Positions 1 to 10,000 of a stretch of DNA of 64,000 nucleotides are shown piece by piece. The DNA is from Allosaccharopolyspora coralli. Lineage in GTDB: Bacteria > Actinomycetota > Actinomycetes > Mycobacteriales > Pseudonocardiaceae. How positions within the stretch are numbered: the stretch's first letter is position 1; each line of letters begins with the position of its first letter. The stretch spans positions 4,402,001 through 4,466,000 of the forward strand of contig NZ_CP045929.1 in the NCBI RefSeq assembly GCF_009664835.1, read 5' to 3'. A model generated the notes under the pieces. It was not told the origin of the DNA. It was given only the letters and a program-made list of their open reading frames with translations, and ran no database searches. The position numbers and the translations under genes were made by a program.

Positions 1-1
1 C

Positions 2-1627
2 ACCCGCGACGGGGACGTCGAGACGGCGATGGCCGCGGCCGAGCACACGATCGACCAGCGCTACACCACTCCGATGGAACACAACAACCCGATGGAGCCG
101 CACAGCAGCATCGCGCTCTGGGACGGCGAACAGCTGACCCTGCACGACTCCACACAGGGCGCCCACACAGTGCGTTCCACACTGGCGCCCGCACTCGGGC
201 TGGCGCCGGAGAGCGTGCACGTCGTCGCTCGACACGTCGGGGGCGGATTCGGCGCCAAGGGCATGCCGCACGCCAACGTGGTGTTGGCCGCCCTCGCCGC
301 GCGGCACGTGCCCGGCAGGCCGGTCAAGTTCGCGCTCACACGCCAGCAGATGTTCCCCCTCGCCGGACATCGCACCCCCACCCTCCAGCGGATGCGGCTG
401 GCCTCCGACGGCGACGGGCGGCTCACGGCGCTGGCGCACGACGTCGTCGAGCACACCTCTCGGATCAAGGAGTTCGCCGAGCAGACCGCCGTGTGCAGCC
501 GCAACATGTACGCGACCCCGAACCGCAGCACGAGCCACCGCCTGGCCCCGCTCGACGTTCCGGTGCCGTCCTGGATGCGGGCGCCCGGCGAATGCCCCGG
601 CATGTTCGCCGCCGAAGTGGCCATGGACGAGCTCGCCACGGAGGTCGGCGTCGACCCGATCGAACTGCGGCTGCGCAACGAGCCCGACACCGACCCCGAG
701 ACGGGCCTGCCGTTCTCCAGCCGCAACCTCGCCGCCTGCCTGCAGCAGGGTGCGGAGCGGTTCGGCTGGAACCCGCACGACCCCGAGCCTGGGACACGCC
801 GGCACCGCGACTGGCTCGTCGGCACCGGCGTCGCCTCGTCGATCTATCCCGTGTTCCGCATGGCCGGGTCGACCGCGACGATCACGGTCGACGACGCCGG
901 GAACCACCTCGTCGAGATCGGTGCGACCGACATCGGCACCGGTACCTGGACCGCGCTGACGCAGATCTCAGCCGACGCACTGGAGGTCCCGGTCGAGCGG
1001 ATCGACCTGCGTATCGGCGGCACGGATCTCCCCGAAGCGTCCGTGGAAGGCGGCTCGACGGGCATCACGTGCTGGGGGTCGGCGATCGTCGACGCCGCAC
1101 ACCGGCTCCGGGCCGAGCACGGTGACTCCCCGCAGGCGAACGCACGCGCCACCGGCAGTCAGCAGGACAACCCGGACACCGGGCGCTTCGCCATGCACGC
1201 CTTCGGCGCGCAGTTCGCCGAAGTCCACGTCCACGCCGACACGGGTGAAGTCCGGGTTCCGCGCATGCTCGGCATCTTCGCCGCCGGACGGATCATCAAC
1301 CCGCGCACCGCGCGTTCGCAGTTCCTCGGCGGGATGACCATGGGCCTGTCCATGGCGCTGCACGAGGACAGCGTCCTGGACCCCCGCTTCGGCCACGTCG
1401 TCAACCACGACTTCGCCGGGTACCACATCGCCTCGAACGCCGACATCGGCGACATCGACATCACCTGGCTCGACGAAGACGACCCGTACGTGAACCCCAT
1501 GGGTTCCAAGGGGATCGGCGAAATCGGCATCGTCGGCACCGCCGCCGCGATCGCCAACGCGGCCTATCACGCCACCGGGATTCGAGCCCGAGACCTGCCC
1601 CTCACGCCCGACACCTTCCTGACCTGA
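2..1627 (+). CDS. Xanthine dehydrogenase family molybdopterin-binding subunit, 5'-truncated by the window
   Basis: The frame is open from the first bases of the window, so the N-terminus lies outside. The protein matches the large molybdopterin subunit of xanthine dehydrogenase/aldehyde oxidase enzymes (YagR/XdhA type), which hydroxylate purines or aldehydes using a molybdenum cofactor. Family-like stretches include GGGFGAKG (cofactor contact), RAPGECPG, an EGGSTGI segment, HAFGAQFAEV and, near the C-terminus, GSKGIGEIGI, which carries the usual catalytic-region glutamate. Between the WGSAIVDAAHRLRA segment and HAFGAQFAEV the protein seems shorter than I expect for the family, so a small internal deletion is possible. 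The electron-transfer subunits should lie upstream of the window. The substrate cannot be told from sequence. Confidence 0.88.
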   Translation, partial: TRDGDVETAMAAAEHTIDQRYTTPMEHNNPMEPHSSIALWDGEQLTLHDSTQGAHTVRSTLAPALGLAPESVHVVARHVGGGFGAKGMPHANVVLAALAARHVPGRPVKFALTRQQMFPLAGHRTPTLQRMRLASDGDGRLTALAHDVVEHTSRIKEFAEQTAVCSRNMYATPNRSTSHRLAPLDVPVPSWMRAPGECPGMFAAEVAMDELATEVGVDPIELRLRNEPDTDPETGLPFSSRNLAACLQQGAERFGWNPHDPEPGTRRHRDWLVGTGVASSIYPVFRMAGSTATITVDDAGNHLVEIGATDIGTGTWTALTQISADALEVPVERIDLRIGGTDLPEASVEGGSTGITCWGSAIVDAAHRLRAEHGDSPQANARATGSQQDNPDTGRFAMHAFGAQFAEVHVHADTGEVRVPRMLGIFAAGRIINPRTARSQFLGGMTMGLSMALHEDSVLDPRFGHVVNHDFAGYHIASNADIGDIDITWLDEDDPYVNPMGSKGIGEIGIVGTAAAIANAAYHATGIRARDLPLTPDTFLT

Positions 1628-1716
1628 CCGGGAAGCACCGTCGCGTGCTCACGGAGCGCTGTCTCCATGCGGGAACCGACGCCCGCCATCGGTCTTGTGT
1701 ACGCCCGGAGGGCAGG

Positions 1717-2052
1717 TCACGGTAGCTCAACGGTCGGGGCCTGATCACCACCGGAGACGCCGACAGCAACACCGAGCTTGTCGTACGGCACGGGCACGCA
1801 ACCCATCGAGATCAGCCGCGAGAGACGGATACTTCGCTGGTCCAGTTCGACCAAAACCGAACGAGGCATTACCCGGAACTCCCACTGAGCTATGTCGAAA
1901 ACGTCGTACGACGCTGGTTCACGAGCGGTGTTCAGGGCGAACACGTACACATCAGCTCGGAATTCGCGCCGACTACCCCGATACGCCCTGCCGTCCGCAG
2001 ACAGCCGCTGGCCCTTCAATCCGGTATATGTCGGCACAGACGCCTTCCCTGA
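1717..2052 (-). pseudogene. C-terminal fragment of a small gene interrupted by the IS5-family element
   Basis: This is the 3' piece of a gene read on the minus strand; the 5' piece is at 3056-3337. If the IS and one copy of its 3-bp target duplication are removed, the frames join exactly (…EVAS-GKASVPTYTGLKGQ…) into a 204-aa protein. The C-terminal part holds FDIAQWEF and is rich in residues typical of a small globular enzyme. The joined protein carries DIKVEVKS upstream, which resembles the core of a PD-(D/E)xK nuclease-like fold. I do not recognise the exact family, so the nuclease idea is inference. No convincing ribosome binding site is needed here because the fragment is probably not translated. 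Confidence 0.8.
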
Positions 2053-2064
2053 GAGCCTGTTCCT
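2053..2064 (+). repeat. IS left terminal inverted repeat
   Basis: GAGCCTGTTCCT; it matches the complement of 3044-3055 perfectly over 12 bp. With the flanking A of the target duplication the match appears as 13 bp. Confidence 0.9.
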
Positions 2065-2839
2065 AATCTTGGGTGAGGCGTTTGCTGGTGGTGTGGATCA
2101 TGGCCCAGCGGACGATGGCTTCGTGGTGTTGGGGTAGGCGTTCGTAGTCGCGTACGCAGCGGCGGTGCTGGTTGATCCAGGCGAGGCTGCGTTCGACGAC
2201 CCATCTGCGGTGTAGGACGACGAAGCCGACTTGGCCTGCGAGTTTGGCGACGATGTCGATGCTGATCCCGAACAGGGTTCTGGCCCAGTCGATCAGGGTG
2301 CCGGTGTAGCCGGAGTCGGCCCACAGGTGCCGCACGCTCGGGCAGAGGTAACGCAGCCGTGTGAGGAGGTGCCGGGCGGCGACGCGGTCTTGGACGCCGG
2401 CGCCGGTGACCAGCACGCAGATCAGCAGGCCAGCGGTATCCACAGCGATGTGGCGTTTACGGCCGTTGATCTTCTTTCCCGCGTCGAACCCGCGGGTACC
2501 GGCACCGACGGTCTCGGCGGCTTTGACCGAGGCCGAGTCGATGATGCCCGCGCTCGGAGCGGCGTGACGACCTTCGGTCAGCCGTGCTCGGTCTCGCAGA
2601 GCGTCAAGCAGGTCCTGGGTGGCTTCCTGCCGTTCCCAGTCGGCGAAGTGGTTGTACACAGTGGACCACGGCGGGAAATCCGCTGGCAGGGCGCGCCATT
2701 TGATCCCGTTGTCGACCACGTACAGAATCGCGTCGACGATCTCGCGGCGGCAGTGCTTGGCCCGGCGGCCACCCCGACCGGCCAGCCACCCCGGCGTCGG
2801 CAGTAACGGCTCGATCACAGCCCACTGAGCATCGGTCAT
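2063..2839 (-). CDS. IS5-family DDE transposase
   Basis: This is the transposase of the 1003-bp IS, catalysing cut-and-paste movement. Counted from the ATG at 2839 it has 258 residues. It starts MTDAQWAVIEPLLP, the classic opening of IS5-group transposases, and shows the DDE triad at D101 (GIIDSAS), D175 (LWADSGYTG) and E216 (VVERSLAWI). The frame is open back to 2947, but that extension looks unlike the family except for the last few residues (RYPSD), so a start slightly upstream of 2839 is possible. The stop codon overlaps the left inverted repeat. It appears full length with no internal stop, so the element may still be active. Confidence 0.9.
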   Translation of the reverse strand: MTDAQWAVIEPLLPTPGWLAGRGGRRAKHCRREIVDAILYVVDNGIKWRALPADFPPWSTVYNHFADWERQEATQDLLDALRDRARLTEGRHAAPSAGIIDSASVKAAETVGAGTRGFDAGKKINGRKRHIAVDTAGLLICVLVTGAGVQDRVAARHLLTRLRYLCPSVRHLWADSGYTGTLIDWARTLFGISIDIVAKLAGQVGFVVLHRRWVVERSLAWINQHRRCVRDYERLPQHHEAIVRWAMIHTTSKRLTQD

Positions 2840-3043
2840 ATCCGACGGGTAGCGCTGCGACCTACACGAAGGACGGTGCGTGGTAGCCAACAGGCAACAC
2901 TCACGACCCCGCACGCCAGGTATCGACAGGCTCAGGCACGATGGCACCCGGGACTCCTCGGTAGAGCGACTGATTAGACACCACTCGATCTACCAGGAGT
3001 CCCTCTCCTTCCCCGCAGCGCCCCATCAGCCCAAGATCAGTTC

Positions 3044-3055
3044 AGGAACAGGCTC
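3044..3055 (-). repeat. IS right terminal inverted repeat
   Basis: Complement of the left repeat, directly followed by TGA (3056-3058), the second copy of the target duplication. Confidence 0.9.
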
Positions 3056-3337
3056 TGACGCAACCTCCCAGGCTTGCAGATACGCAGTGGATTTCACTTC
3101 CACCTTAATGTCGTTTGGCGTCCTGACATCGAACTCGTCCCATTCATTACGAGGTTCCTCAACGTCTGCGCCCGTCGCAGTGGCGACCAGCCACTCCGCA
3201 ACAACACCTCGGGTGGCGTTGCTGCGAAGCGGAAGCGCCCATCGGGCGAACCGCAGGAATTCCTCATCGGTAGGTGACAACGACCTTTCCCTTCCTCGAA
3301 GCCGCAGGCGACGTGAGCCAACCGGCACCCCCACCAT
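3056..3337 (-). pseudogene. N-terminal fragment of the IS-interrupted gene
   Basis: This 5' piece starts with ATG at 3337 and runs 94 codons to the target duplication. It contains SPTDEEFLRFARWALPLRSN, GVVAEWLVA and DIKVEVKSTAYLQAW. The frame then runs nine codons into the IS before stopping. A truncated 103-aa protein could be made but would lack over half of the original 204 residues. The E-V-K triplet after a D-rich strand is the feature that recalls PD-(D/E)xK nucleases. The function is not established. Confidence 0.78.
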
Positions 3338-3659
3338 TCGGAGAGGCTACGGAGGACCTGCACAGCGCTGGACCTGTCGAGGTTCAAGCGGATGCACAAT
3401 GGCGCTCAGGAACTAGTAGCCCCAACGAGGGCCGCTTCTGAGGTGCGGTGCCACTTCCCTGACCCTGCCTCCACCTCGCGCCGGGACCGGGCTCGGCTGC
3501 TTCGAAGGTCGAAGGTAGCTCGACCAACCGGCTGCCCGTCGCCGGATTCCGATGCCGTTTCGCACTTGCGGGCACACCCGGGCGGGTGACACGCTCCAAG
3601 CTCTGTCCGATTCGGACGTTCGGGCCGCATGTGACCGAACCGCTCGGAGGGATGTCACC

Positions 3660-5438
3660 GTGGACAACCTGGGCGTACTCAGCCTGCTGGCTCTCACCCC
3701 GATCATCGTCGTCGCGATCCTGCTGGTCGGCCTGCGCTGGCCGGCCAAGTACGCGATGCCGCTCGGCTTCGTCGCCGCGGCTCTCATCGGTGCGCTGGTG
3801 TGGGGGATGGACACGACTACGATCGTGGCCGCGTCGATCGAAGGCCTGATCCTCGCGGTCGGCCTGCTCTACATCATCTTCGGTGCCCTGCTGCTGCTAC
3901 AGACCTTGACGCAGAGCGGCGCGCTGGCCGCCATCCGAGCCGGATTCACCAGCATCAGCCCGGACCGGCGGGTGCAGGCGATCATCATCGGCTGGCTGTT
4001 CGGCTCGTTCATCGAGGGCGCCTCGGGATTCGGCACGCCGGCCGCGGTGGTCGCCCCGCTGCTGCTCGCGCTGGGCTTCCCGGCACTCGGCGCGGTGCTG
4101 GTGGGCATGGTCATCCAGTCCACGCCGGTCAGCTTCGGCGCCGCCGGAACCCCGGTGCTCACCGGCATCGGCGACGGGCTGACCGGATCCGGTCAGGTCG
4201 AGGCGCGGACCGCGCTGCTGGGGCTGAACCCGGACGGCTATCTCGCGACGATCGGGTTCGAGGTCGCCGCGCTGCACGCGGTGGCAGGGACCCTGGTCCC
4301 CCTGTTCATGGTGTGTCTGCTGACCCGGTTCTTCGGCGCGAACCGCAGCTTCGCGGACGGGCTGGCGGTGGCGCCGTTCGCGCTCTACGCGGCGTTCGCG
4401 ATGACCGTGCCCTACCTCGCCGTCGCCGCGCTGCTCGGCCCGGAGTTCCCGGCTCTGCTCGGCGGGCTGATCGGACTCGCCCTGGTCATGTTCACCTCCA
4501 GCCGAGGCTTCTTGATGCCGAAGCAGGTCTGGGACTTCCCGCCCCGGGAGAACTGGCTGGACCGGTGGACGGGCAACATTCAGCCGGACACCTCTGCCAC
4601 CGGCGACCGGATGAACATCTGGCTGGCCTGGGCGCCATACGTCATCGTCGCGCTGGTGCTGGTGGTGAGCCGCACGATCGAACCGCTCAAGGACGCGCTG
4701 CAGGCGGTCACGCTCGGGCTTTCGGACATCTTCGGCACCGGAATCGGCGACGAAGTGGACGTGCTCTACTCACCGGGCGCGGCATTCCTGCTGGTGTGTC
4801 TGATCACCTACGGCCTGCACCGGATGAGCGGACGGCAGATCGCCACCGCGTGGCGGGTCTCGGCCGGTCAGCTCGCCGGGGCAGCCGTAGCCCTGCTCTT
4901 CGCACTGCCGCTCGTCCGGATCCTGATCAACTCCGGTCCCGAGTACAACGCGAGCGGATTGGCCAGCATGCCGCTGACCCTCGCCGAGGGCGCCGCGACG
5001 ATCGTCGGGCCGGCCTGGCCCGTCCTGGCGCCGTGGATCGGCGCGCTCGGCGCGTTCGTGGCCGGCAGCAACACCGTCTCGAATCTGACGTTCTCGCTGT
5101 TCCAGTTCGCGACGGCGGAGAACATCGGCGTCTCCCCGGAGACCGTGGTCGCCGCCCAGGCGGTCGGCGGCGCCGCAGGCAACATGATCACCGTGCACAA
5201 CGTCGTCGCGGCGTCGGCGACGGTCGGCCTGCTCGGGCGGGAGGGCGACGTCATCCGGATGACGATCATCCCGATGACCTACTACTGCCTGCTCGCCGGT
5301 GGCCTGGCGTTCGTGCTGATCTACGGCATCGGGTTCAACACCGGGACCGTGCTGCTGGTGCTGCTGCTGATGACCTTGGCAGGCATCGTCGTCGCGCTGC
5401 AGCGATCGGCGAACCGCAGGCGAACGACGCAGTCCTGA
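3660..5438 (+). CDS. lctP: L-lactate permease (LctP family)
   Basis: A 592-aa integral membrane protein that would import lactate or glycolate with protons. Matches include [32 protein letters not shown] and, near the C-terminus, [14 protein letters not shown], all hallmarks of LctP transporters, with about a dozen hydrophobic helices along the chain. I place the start at the GTG at 3660 because GGAGG stands at 3646-3650 with a 9-nt gap. The longer frame from 3552 adds a polar stretch unlike the family. A strong hairpin lies directly after the stop. No lactate dehydrogenase is adjacent, so the gene seems to stand alone. Confidence 0.92.
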   Translation: MDNLGVLSLLALTPIIVVAILLVGLRWPAKYAMPLGFVAAALIGALVWGMDTTTIVAASIEGLILAVGLLYIIFGALLLLQTLTQSGALAAIRAGFTSISPDRRVQAIIIGWLFGSFIEGASGFGTPAAVVAPLLLALGFPALGAVLVGMVIQSTPVSFGAAGTPVLTGIGDGLTGSGQVEARTALLGLNPDGYLATIGFEVAALHAVAGTLVPLFMVCLLTRFFGANRSFADGLAVAPFALYAAFAMTVPYLAVAALLGPEFPALLGGLIGLALVMFTSSRGFLMPKQVWDFPPRENWLDRWTGNIQPDTSATGDRMNIWLAWAPYVIVALVLVVSRTIEPLKDALQAVTLGLSDIFGTGIGDEVDVLYSPGAAFLLVCLITYGLHRMSGRQIATAWRVSAGQLAGAAVALLFALPLVRILINSGPEYNASGLASMPLTLAEGAATIVGPAWPVLAPWIGALGAFVAGSNTVSNLTFSLFQFATAENIGVSPETVVAAQAVGGAAGNMITVHNVVAASATVGLLGREGDVIRMTIIPMTYYCLLAGGLAFVLIYGIGFNTGTVLLVLLLMTLAGIVVALQRSANRRRTTQS

Positions 5439-5445
5439 CCAGAAC

Positions 5446-5489
5446 GCGTGAGCCTTTTTGGTGCCTATGACAACCAAAAAGGCTCACGC
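5446..5489. terminator. Perfect 16-bp-arm hairpin between convergent lctP and gltD
   Basis: Arms at 5446-5461 and 5474-5489 are perfectly complementary, contain a T5/A5 core (GCCTTTTTGG) and enclose a 12-nt loop. Placement between the ends of convergent genes suggests a bidirectional transcription terminator. A near copy stands at 15715-15756. Confidence 0.75.
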
Positions 5490-5507
5490 ACGCGCCCAGC
5501 CCTGCCC

Positions 5508-5582
5508 AGGGGACTCCGGCTCCTGGGCAGGGGACTCCGGCTCCTGGGCAGGGGACTCCGGCTCCTGGGCAGGGGACTCCGG
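5508..5582. repeat. 21-bp tandem repeat, about 3.6 copies
   Basis: Units start at 5508, 5529 and 5550, with a partial unit from 5571. The unit begins AGGGGACTCCGG and ends CCTGGGC. Each unit junction can pair (CCTGGGC with the preceding GCCCAGG). It sits in the non-coding gap after the lctP terminator and just before the gltD stop. A 21-bp unit keeps any frame open, but there is no sign of a gene. Confidence 0.85.
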
Positions 5583-5591
5583 GTACGGCAG

Positions 5592-7043
5592 TCAGGTCAG
5601 GGGGCGGTCGTTCGGGCCGATCGGTGTCGGCAGGACGTCCCGGCCGGTGAGGTAGCGGTCGACACCGGCGGCCGCCGCGCGACCCTCCGAGATGGCCCAG
5701 ACGATGAGCGACTGCCCTCGTCCCATGTCACCGGCGCTGAACACTCCATCCACACTAGACATGAAACTCTTGTCCCTGGCCACGTTGCCACGCTCGTCGA
5801 GATCGACGCCGAGCCGCTCGATCAGACCCTCGCGTTCCGGGCCGACGAAGCCCATGGCCAGGAGCGCGAGTTCGCAGGGCAGTTCCTGCTCGGTCCCCGC
5901 CACCGGGACGAGCTCGCCGTCCTGTCGCCGAACCTCGACCAGCCGCAGCGCGCGCAGCCCGTCCTGCTCGTCACCGACGAACTCCCGGGTGCTGACCGAG
6001 AACAGCCGCTCGCCGCCTTCCTCGTGCGCCGAGGTCACGCGGTAGAGCATCGGATAGGTCGGCCAGGGCTGGCCCTCCGCCCGCTCGTGGGGCGGGGTCG
6101 GCATGATCTCCAGCTGCGTCACCGATCGCGCGCCCTGGCGGTGTGCGGTGCCCACGCAGTCGGCACCGGTGTCACCGCCGCCGATGACCACCACGTTCTT
6201 GCCCTCGGCGGTGATCGGTGCCGTGTCGAGATCGCCCTCCTGCACCCGGTTGGACAGCGGCAGGTACTCCATCGACTGGTGGACGCCGTGCACTTCACGC
6301 CCCGGCAACGGCAACTCCCGCGCCTCGGTCGAACCGCCTGCGAGCACCACCGCGTCGTAGTCCGAACGCAGCTTGTCGACCGTGACGTCCACACCGACGT
6401 CGACGCCGACACGGAACTCGGTCCCCTCGGCGCGCATCTGCTCCAGACGACGGTCCAGACGGAACTTCTGCATCTTGAACTCGGGAATGCCGTAGCGCAG
6501 GAGGCCGCCGACGCGGTCTGCCCGTTCGAACACCACCACGTCGTGGCCGACGCGGGTGAGCTGCTGCGCAGCGGCCAGCCCGGCCGGACCGGAGCCGACC
6601 ACGGCGACGGCCTTGCCGGTCTTGGCCTTCGGCGGTTCCGGCTGAACCCAACCCTGCTGCCAAGCGTGGTCGATGATCTCCAGCTCGACCTGCTTGATCG
6701 TCACCGGGTCGGAGTTGATGCCCACGACGCAGGCCGCCTCACACGGCGCGGGGCACAACGTCCCGGTGAACTCCGGAAAGTTGTTCGTCGCGTGCAGCCG
6801 TTCGATCGCGTCGCGCCAGTCCTGGCGCCACACGAGGTCGTTCCACTCCGGGATGAGGTTGCCCAGCGGGCAGCCCTGGTGGCAGAACGGGATCCCGCAG
6901 TCCATGCAGCGCCCCGCCTGCTTCTCCAGCTTGTCCTGCTCGAACTCCTGGTAGACCTCGCGCCAGTCCTTGATGCGGACATCCACCGGCCGTCGCTGCG
7001 GCGTCTCGCGCGGTGTGACGAGAAAGCCCTTCGGGTCAGCCAT
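5592..7043 (-). CDS. gltD: Glutamate synthase, small (beta) subunit
   Basis: A 483-aa NADPH-dependent FAD subunit of glutamate synthase; it passes electrons to the GltB subunit for making glutamate from glutamine and 2-oxoglutarate. Cysteines C46, C49, C54, C58 ([13 protein letters not shown]) and C97, C101, C105 supply two iron-sulfur clusters. The FAD Rossmann motif GSGPAG is at 150-155, and a second dinucleotide motif, [11 protein letters not shown], follows for NADPH. The start is the ATG at 7043 ([10 protein letters not shown]), overlapping the gltB stop by 8 bp, so translation is probably coupled. Longer upstream extension of the frame lies inside gltB and is not real. Confidence 0.97.
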   Translation of the reverse strand: MADPKGFLVTPRETPQRRPVDVRIKDWREVYQEFEQDKLEKQAGRCMDCGIPFCHQGCPLGNLIPEWNDLVWRQDWRDAIERLHATNNFPEFTGTLCPAPCEAACVVGINSDPVTIKQVELEIIDHAWQQGWVQPEPPKAKTGKAVAVVGSGPAGLAAAQQLTRVGHDVVVFERADRVGGLLRYGIPEFKMQKFRLDRRLEQMRAEGTEFRVGVDVGVDVTVDKLRSDYDAVVLAGGSTEARELPLPGREVHGVHQSMEYLPLSNRVQEGDLDTAPITAEGKNVVVIGGGDTGADCVGTAHRQGARSVTQLEIMPTPPHERAEGQPWPTYPMLYRVTSAHEEGGERLFSVSTREFVGDEQDGLRALRLVEVRRQDGELVPVAGTEQELPCELALLAMGFVGPEREGLIERLGVDLDERGNVARDKSFMSSVDGVFSAGDMGRGQSLIVWAISEGRAAAAGVDRYLTGRDVLPTPIGPNDRPLT

Positions 7044-10000
7044 GAGCCGCCTCCATGATCGCTTCGTTGACGTCGCGGCCGTCGCGCTGCGCCGAGTCCT
7101 TCGCGGCCAGCACCCGCTTGAAGTCGGTCGGCATGACCTTGGCGAAGCGCTCGACCGCGGTGTCCCAGTCGGCGAGCAGATCGTGCGCGACGCGCGACCC
7201 GGTCTGCTCGAAATGCCTGCGCACGCGGTCATGCAGGAACTGCCGGTCGGACTCGTCGAGCGGATCGACGTCGACCATCTCCGCGTTGACCCGCTGCGGG
7301 GCGAGATCCAGCACGTAGGCGATGCCGCCGGACATGCCTGCCGCGAAGTTGCGCCCCACCTCGCCGAGGATCACGGCGCGGCCGCCGGTCATGTACTCGC
7401 AGCCGTGGTCGCCGATTCCCTCGACGACGGCCACGGCACCCGAGTTCCGCACGCAGAACCGCTCGCCCACGGCCCCACGCACGAAAAGCTCACCGCCGGT
7501 CGCTCCGTAGAGCAGCACGTTTCCGGCGATCACGTTGTCCTCGGCCGCGAACGACGCGGCCTCGTCCGGACGCACGACGAGCCGACCGCCGGAGAGACCT
7601 TTGCCGACATAGTCGTTGGCGTCGCCTTCCAGCCGCAGCGTGATCCCCCGCGGCACGAACGCGCCGAAGGACTGGCCGGCCGAGCCGGTGAACGTCACGT
7701 CGATCGTGTCGTCGGGCAGGCCCTGCCCGCCCCAGCATCGGGTCAGCTCGGATCCGAGCATCGTGCCGACGGTGCGGTTGACGTTGCGCACCGGCATCTC
7801 CAGCCGAACCGGACGGCCCTCGCCGAGCGCGCCCTCGCAGAGCTGGATCAGCGTGTTGTCCAGTGCCTTCTCCAGCCCATGGTCCTGCTCGGTGGTGCAG
7901 TGCCGTGGCTCGTCGTCGGCCATGTCCGGCACGTGCAGCACCTTCGACAGGTCCAGGCCCTCGGTCTTCCAGTGCCGGGCGGCCGCGTCGACGTCGAGCA
8001 GCTCGGCGTGGCCGACGGCCTCGGCGATCGACCGGAACCCCAGCGCGGCCAGGTACTCACGCACCTCCTGAGCGAGGAACTCGAAGAACCGCACGATGTA
8101 CTCGGCGCGGCCGTCGAATTTCGCCCGCAACTGCGGGTTCTGTGTCGCGACACCGACCGGGCAGGTGTCGAGATGGCACACGCGCATCATCACGCAGCCG
8201 GACACCACGAGCGGGGCGGTGGCGAAGCCGAACTCCTCGGCCCCGAGCAGCGCCGCGATCACCACGTCGCGGCCGGTCTTGAGCTGCCCGTCGGTCTGCA
8301 CGACGATCCGGTCGCGCAGGCCGTTCGCCAACAGCGTCTGCTGCGTCTCGGCCAACCCCAGTTCCCACGGGGCTCCGGCGTGCTTGATCGAGGACAGCGG
8401 CGAGGCGCCGGTTCCGCCGTCGTGACCGGAGATCAGGACCACGTCGGCGTGCGCCTTGCTCACGCCCGCCGCGACCGTGCCCACGCCGACCTCGGAGACG
8501 AGCTTGACGTGCACCCGAGCCCGGGGGTTGGCGTTCTTCAGGTCGTAGATGAGCTGCGCGATGTCCTCGATGGAGTAGATGTCGTGGTGCGGCGGCGGGG
8601 AGATCAGTCCCACGCCCGGTGTGGAGTGCCGGGTGTCGGCGATCCACGGATACACCTTGTGACCCGGCAGCTGTCCGCCCTCGCCCGGCTTCGCTCCCTG
8701 CGCGATCTTGATCTGCAGGTCCTCGGCGTTGACCAGGTACTCGCTGGTGACCCCGAACCGGCCGCTGGCGACCTGCTTGATCGCCGAGCGGCGCGAGTCG
8801 CCGTTGGTGTCCACGGTGAACCGGTCGGCGTCCTCACCGCCCTCGCCGGTGTTGGACTTACCGCCGAGGCGGTTCATCGCCACGGCCAGCACCTCGTGCA
8901 TCTCCTGCGAGATCGAACCGTAGGAGATGCCGCCGGTGGCGAACCGCTTGACGATCTCCGAGACGGGTTCGACCTCCTCGATCGGCACCGGCTCGCGCAC
9001 GCCCTCGCGCAGACCCAGCAGGCCGCGCAGCGTCATCAGGTCCTCTGCCTGGTCGTTGACGCTGTCGGTGTACTCCTTGAACACCTCGTACTGCCCACTG
9101 CGGGTGGAGTGCTGCAGCTTGAACACCGTCTGCGGGTTGAACAGGTGCGGATCGCCCTCGCGTCGCCACTGGTAGTCGCCGCCGACGTCGAGCGCACGGT
9201 GGTTGGCGGTGACCCCGTCGGCCGGGAAGGTCTTGCGGTGCCGCTGTTGGACCTCCCGCGCGAGCGTGTCGAAGTCGATGCCCCCGACGCGGGTCGTGGT
9301 CCCGGTGAAGCAGCGGTCGACGATCTCCTCGCCGACGCCGACCGCCTCGAAGATCTGGGCGCCGGTATAGGAGGCCACTGTGGACACTCCCATCTTGGAC
9401 ATGGTCTTACGCAGCCCCTTGCCCAATGCCTTGATGAGGTTGCCGGTCGCCTTCTTGGCGCTCGTGCCCGCGAGGTGACCGCGCTCGGCGAGGTCTTCCA
9501 CGCTGGCCATCGCGAGGTACGGGTTCACCGCGGCCGCGCCGTATCCGACGAGCAGTGCCACGTGGTGCACCTCGCGCACATCGCCGGCCTCGACGACGAG
9601 GCCCACCTGGGTTCGGGTCTTTTCCCGCACGAGGTGGTGGTGCACGGCACCGGTCATCAGCAGCGACGGGATCGGCGCGTGGCCGGGGTCCGCGCCCCGG
9701 TCGGAGAGCACGATGATCCGCGCCCCGTCGGCGACCGCGGCCGAGACCTCCGCGGAGATCTCGTCCAGGCGCGCCCGCAACGCCGTTCCTCCGCCGTCGA
9801 CCGGGTACGTCATCCCGATCGTCACCGACCGCAGGTCGGGCCGGTCGCCGTCGTCATCGATGTGCACCAGCTTGGCGAGCTCGTCGTTGTCCAACACCGG
9901 AAACGGCAGCACGAGCTGGTGACAGGCTGCGGGATCGGTCGCGAGCAGGTTGTGCTCCGGACCGACGTGCGTGGTCAGCGAGGTGACCAGCTCCTCGCGG

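Larger units (their letters stand above)
2053..3055 (-). mobile_element. IS5-family insertion sequence, 1003 bp, with 3-bp TGA target duplication
   Basis: The ends are a 12-bp perfect inverted repeat, GAGCCTGTTCCT at 2053-2064 and its complement at 3044-3055. The element is flanked by the trinucleotide TGA at 2050-2052 and 3056-3058. A TNA target duplication of 3 bp is typical of the IS5 family. A single DDE transposase fills the element. It interrupts a 204-aa gene in a way that is repaired in frame by simple removal of the IS, so the insertion is probably recent. Confidence 0.93.

Noticed and set aside
5448-7058. 536-aa plus-strand frame across gltD
   Set aside because: Antisense shadow of gltD; no family features.
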